12,107 bases of DNA. It comes from a bacterium (GTDB lineage Bacteria; Patescibacteriota; Minisyncoccia; Minisyncoccales; GWA2-38-27). The position numbers were made by a program, and so were the translations under genes. The DNA lies in contig JAKPCP010000004.1 of NCBI GenBank assembly GCA_029553225.1, positions 1 through 12,107 of the forward strand. Direction: 5' to 3'. Of the stretch, positions 10,944 through 12,107 are shown in pieces (positions within the stretch are counted from its first letter, which is position 1; each line of letters begins with the position of its first letter). The notes beneath the pieces were generated by a model, which searched no databases, was not told the origin of the DNA, and saw only the letters and a program-made list of their open reading frames with translations.

Positions 10944-12107
10944 CAGATAATCTTAAATTTTCTTTTAAGATTATAAATTCTTTCTGATGATTCAAAAATT
11001 CTTTTTTCAGAGATCTGACCATTCTTTACCGCATCATAAATAATATCTGTAACTTTATAACCTAAATCTTTATCATAATTATTAGAACTATTATTAGAAA
11101 AAAGCAAAATATCGTTTCCAGCATTAATTGCCTTAATAATAGATTCCTCAAACCCATAATTTTTGCTTATTGCTCCCATTTGCATATCATCAGAAATTAT
11201 CACGCCAGAAAAACCAATTTTTTTTCTTAAAATGTCTTCTAAAAAAATACTAGAAAGAGTAGAAGGATAATTTTTGTCTATTTTTTTATTAAAAATATGA
11301 GCAGTCATTACTGCTTCAAGTAAATTATTTTCATTAAGCTTCTGATAGGGAATAATTTCTTCTTCTTTATATGTTTCTGTTACATCGACAATTCCCAAGT
11401 GGCTGTCATTTTTTGAACTTCCGTGACCAGGAAAATGTTTTACAACACTAATAATATTATTTTCTTTCAAAGATTCAATAAACACTTTTGCCTGTATAAA
11501 AACTATATCCGGATTAGAAGAAAAAGAACGATTTAACGCGCCAATAATAGGATTTTTAGCATTAATATTTAAATCAACAACTGGCGCAAAATTCATATTA
11601 AATCCTAATTCTCTAAGTTCTTTTGCTAATTTTAGATACTCTTTTTTTGTAATTTCATAATTATTTAATTCTCCCAATTCTTTTGGTGAAGCAATATCTA
11701 AAAAACCATATTCTGGTTTTAAGCGATTTACTTTTCCCCCTTCAGCGTCAACAGCAATAAACAAAGGAACAGAAGAGTATTTTTTTAAATCAGAAATTAA
11801 TTTTTTTGTTTGCTCGTAATTTAAAATATTTCGAGGAAAACTTTTTGAAGGTACATCAAAATCAAATAAAACAACTCCGCCTATTTTTGCATTATTTATT
11901 ATTTTTATAATATCAGAATTTTCTGAAACCTCTGTTCCCCTAAACCCTATCATTACCATTTGTCCAATTCTTTCTTTTAACTCCTCGTCAGACAACCTAT
12001 TAAAATTTTCTTCGCTTTTTGCTTCTGTTTTATTTTTTTTCTGATTATTAGAAAAAATCTCTCTTCCCCAGAAACCAAAACCGCAAACCAAAATAAACAA
12101 TATTAAA
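10943..12107 (-). CDS. GH3-family beta-N-acetylhexosaminidase (NagZ-like), 5' end outside the window
   Basis: Cleaves terminal beta-linked sugars, in NagZ the GlcNAc-MurNAc bond of peptidoglycan fragments. The open frame runs off the window edge, so the true start is upstream; at least 387 residues are present. Counting from the in-frame TTG at 12100: a hydrophobic anchor (about 1-11), a charged linker, then the TIM barrel with QMVMIGFRG (47-55), VDAEGG (117-122), NFAPVVDLN (170-178), the substrate loop KHFPGHG (221-227) with the Asp-His pair D232/H234, and SDDM (303-306) holding the nucleophile Asp304. Only the single catalytic domain is present. The N-terminal anchor suggests action outside the membrane, unlike cytoplasmic E. 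coli NagZ. Its stop is TGA and it converges on the ParB-like gene. Confidence 0.93.
   Translation of the reverse strand, partial: LILFILVCGFGFWGREIFSNNQKKNKTEAKSEENFNRLSDEELKERIGQMVMIGFRGTEVSENSDIIKIINNAKIGGVVLFDFDVPSKSFPRNILNYEQTKKLISDLKKYSSVPLFIAVDAEGGKVNRLKPEYGFLDIASPKELGELNNYEITKKEYLKLAKELRELGFNMNFAPVVDLNINAKNPIIGALNRSFSSNPDIVFIQAKVFIESLKENNIISVVKHFPGHGSSKNDSHLGIVDVTETYKEEEIIPYQKLNENNLLEAVMTAHIFNKKIDKNYPSTLSSIFLEDILRKKIGFSGVIISDDMQMGAISKNYGFEESIIKAINAGNDILLFSNNSSNNYDKDLGYKVTDIIYDAVKNGQISEKRIFESSERIYNLKRKFKII

Noticed and set aside
1..12107. CRISPR arrays, insertion sequences, attachment sites or replication origin
   Set aside because: No regularly spaced direct repeats, transposase or integrase gene, target-site duplications or DnaA-box clusters were seen.

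Overview
The window is a low-GC stretch of a bacterial chromosome that looks like Candidate Phyla Radiation / Patescibacteria, most likely a Parcubacteria-type lineage. This is inference from several traits: translation proteins are cut down (IF2 of about 496 residues without the long N-terminal region, TruB of 210 residues without a PUA tail), genes sit in tight operons, lysine and UUA codons are very common, most starts lack a Shine-Dalgarno sequence, and many small membrane or coiled-coil proteins are unrecognised. TGA is used as a normal stop, so this is not a lineage that reads UGA as glycine. Nearly everything is read on the minus strand; only one gene (10409-10903) is on the plus strand.

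Layout, from right to left in the direction of most transcription. (1) 10943-12107: 5'-truncated, membrane-anchored GH3 / NagZ-like glycosidase. It converges on a plus-strand ParB/sulfiredoxin-fold orphan (10409-10903) and the two share a strong terminator. (2) 8951-10155: a two-gene unit (secreted coiled-coil protein and membrane-anchored acidic protein) with the second-best promoter in the window (TCGACA-N17-TATAAT) and its own terminator. (3) 7071-8843: a thioredoxin-CcdA/DsbD-like membrane fusion followed by an ECF-type sigma factor. (4) 6861-7036: a GC-richer, apparently structured non-coding RNA with an extended -10 promoter and a U-tract terminator. It precedes hsp20 (6277-6768), whose mRNA probably starts with a long AU-rich hairpin. 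(5) 3575-6156: a six-gene operon running from a strong extended -10 promoter through a small membrane protein, a SIMPL-domain protein, a DUF948/YtxG-like protein, a YtxH-like protein and a 62-residue basic protein to truB. (6) 2646-3467: a stand-alone, unrecognised 273-residue protein with a perfect AAGGAG ribosome site and a 14-bp terminator. (7) 66-2532: DUF4446 protein, infB, rbfA, tRNA-Cys and tRNA-Leu, all in one direction and probably one transcript.

The standard translation genes (infB, rbfA, truB, two tRNAs) share the window with an envelope and stress set (ECF sigma, disulfide relay, Hsp20, YtxH/YtxG-like, SIMPL, secreted coiled coil). The most unusual object is the putative RNA at 6861-7036. 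Two long complementary pairs are interleaved (A-B-A'-B'), which implies either a large pseudoknot or a switch, directly upstream of hsp20 and directly downstream of the sigma-factor gene. I could not match it to 6S, SRP, tmRNA or RNase P RNA.
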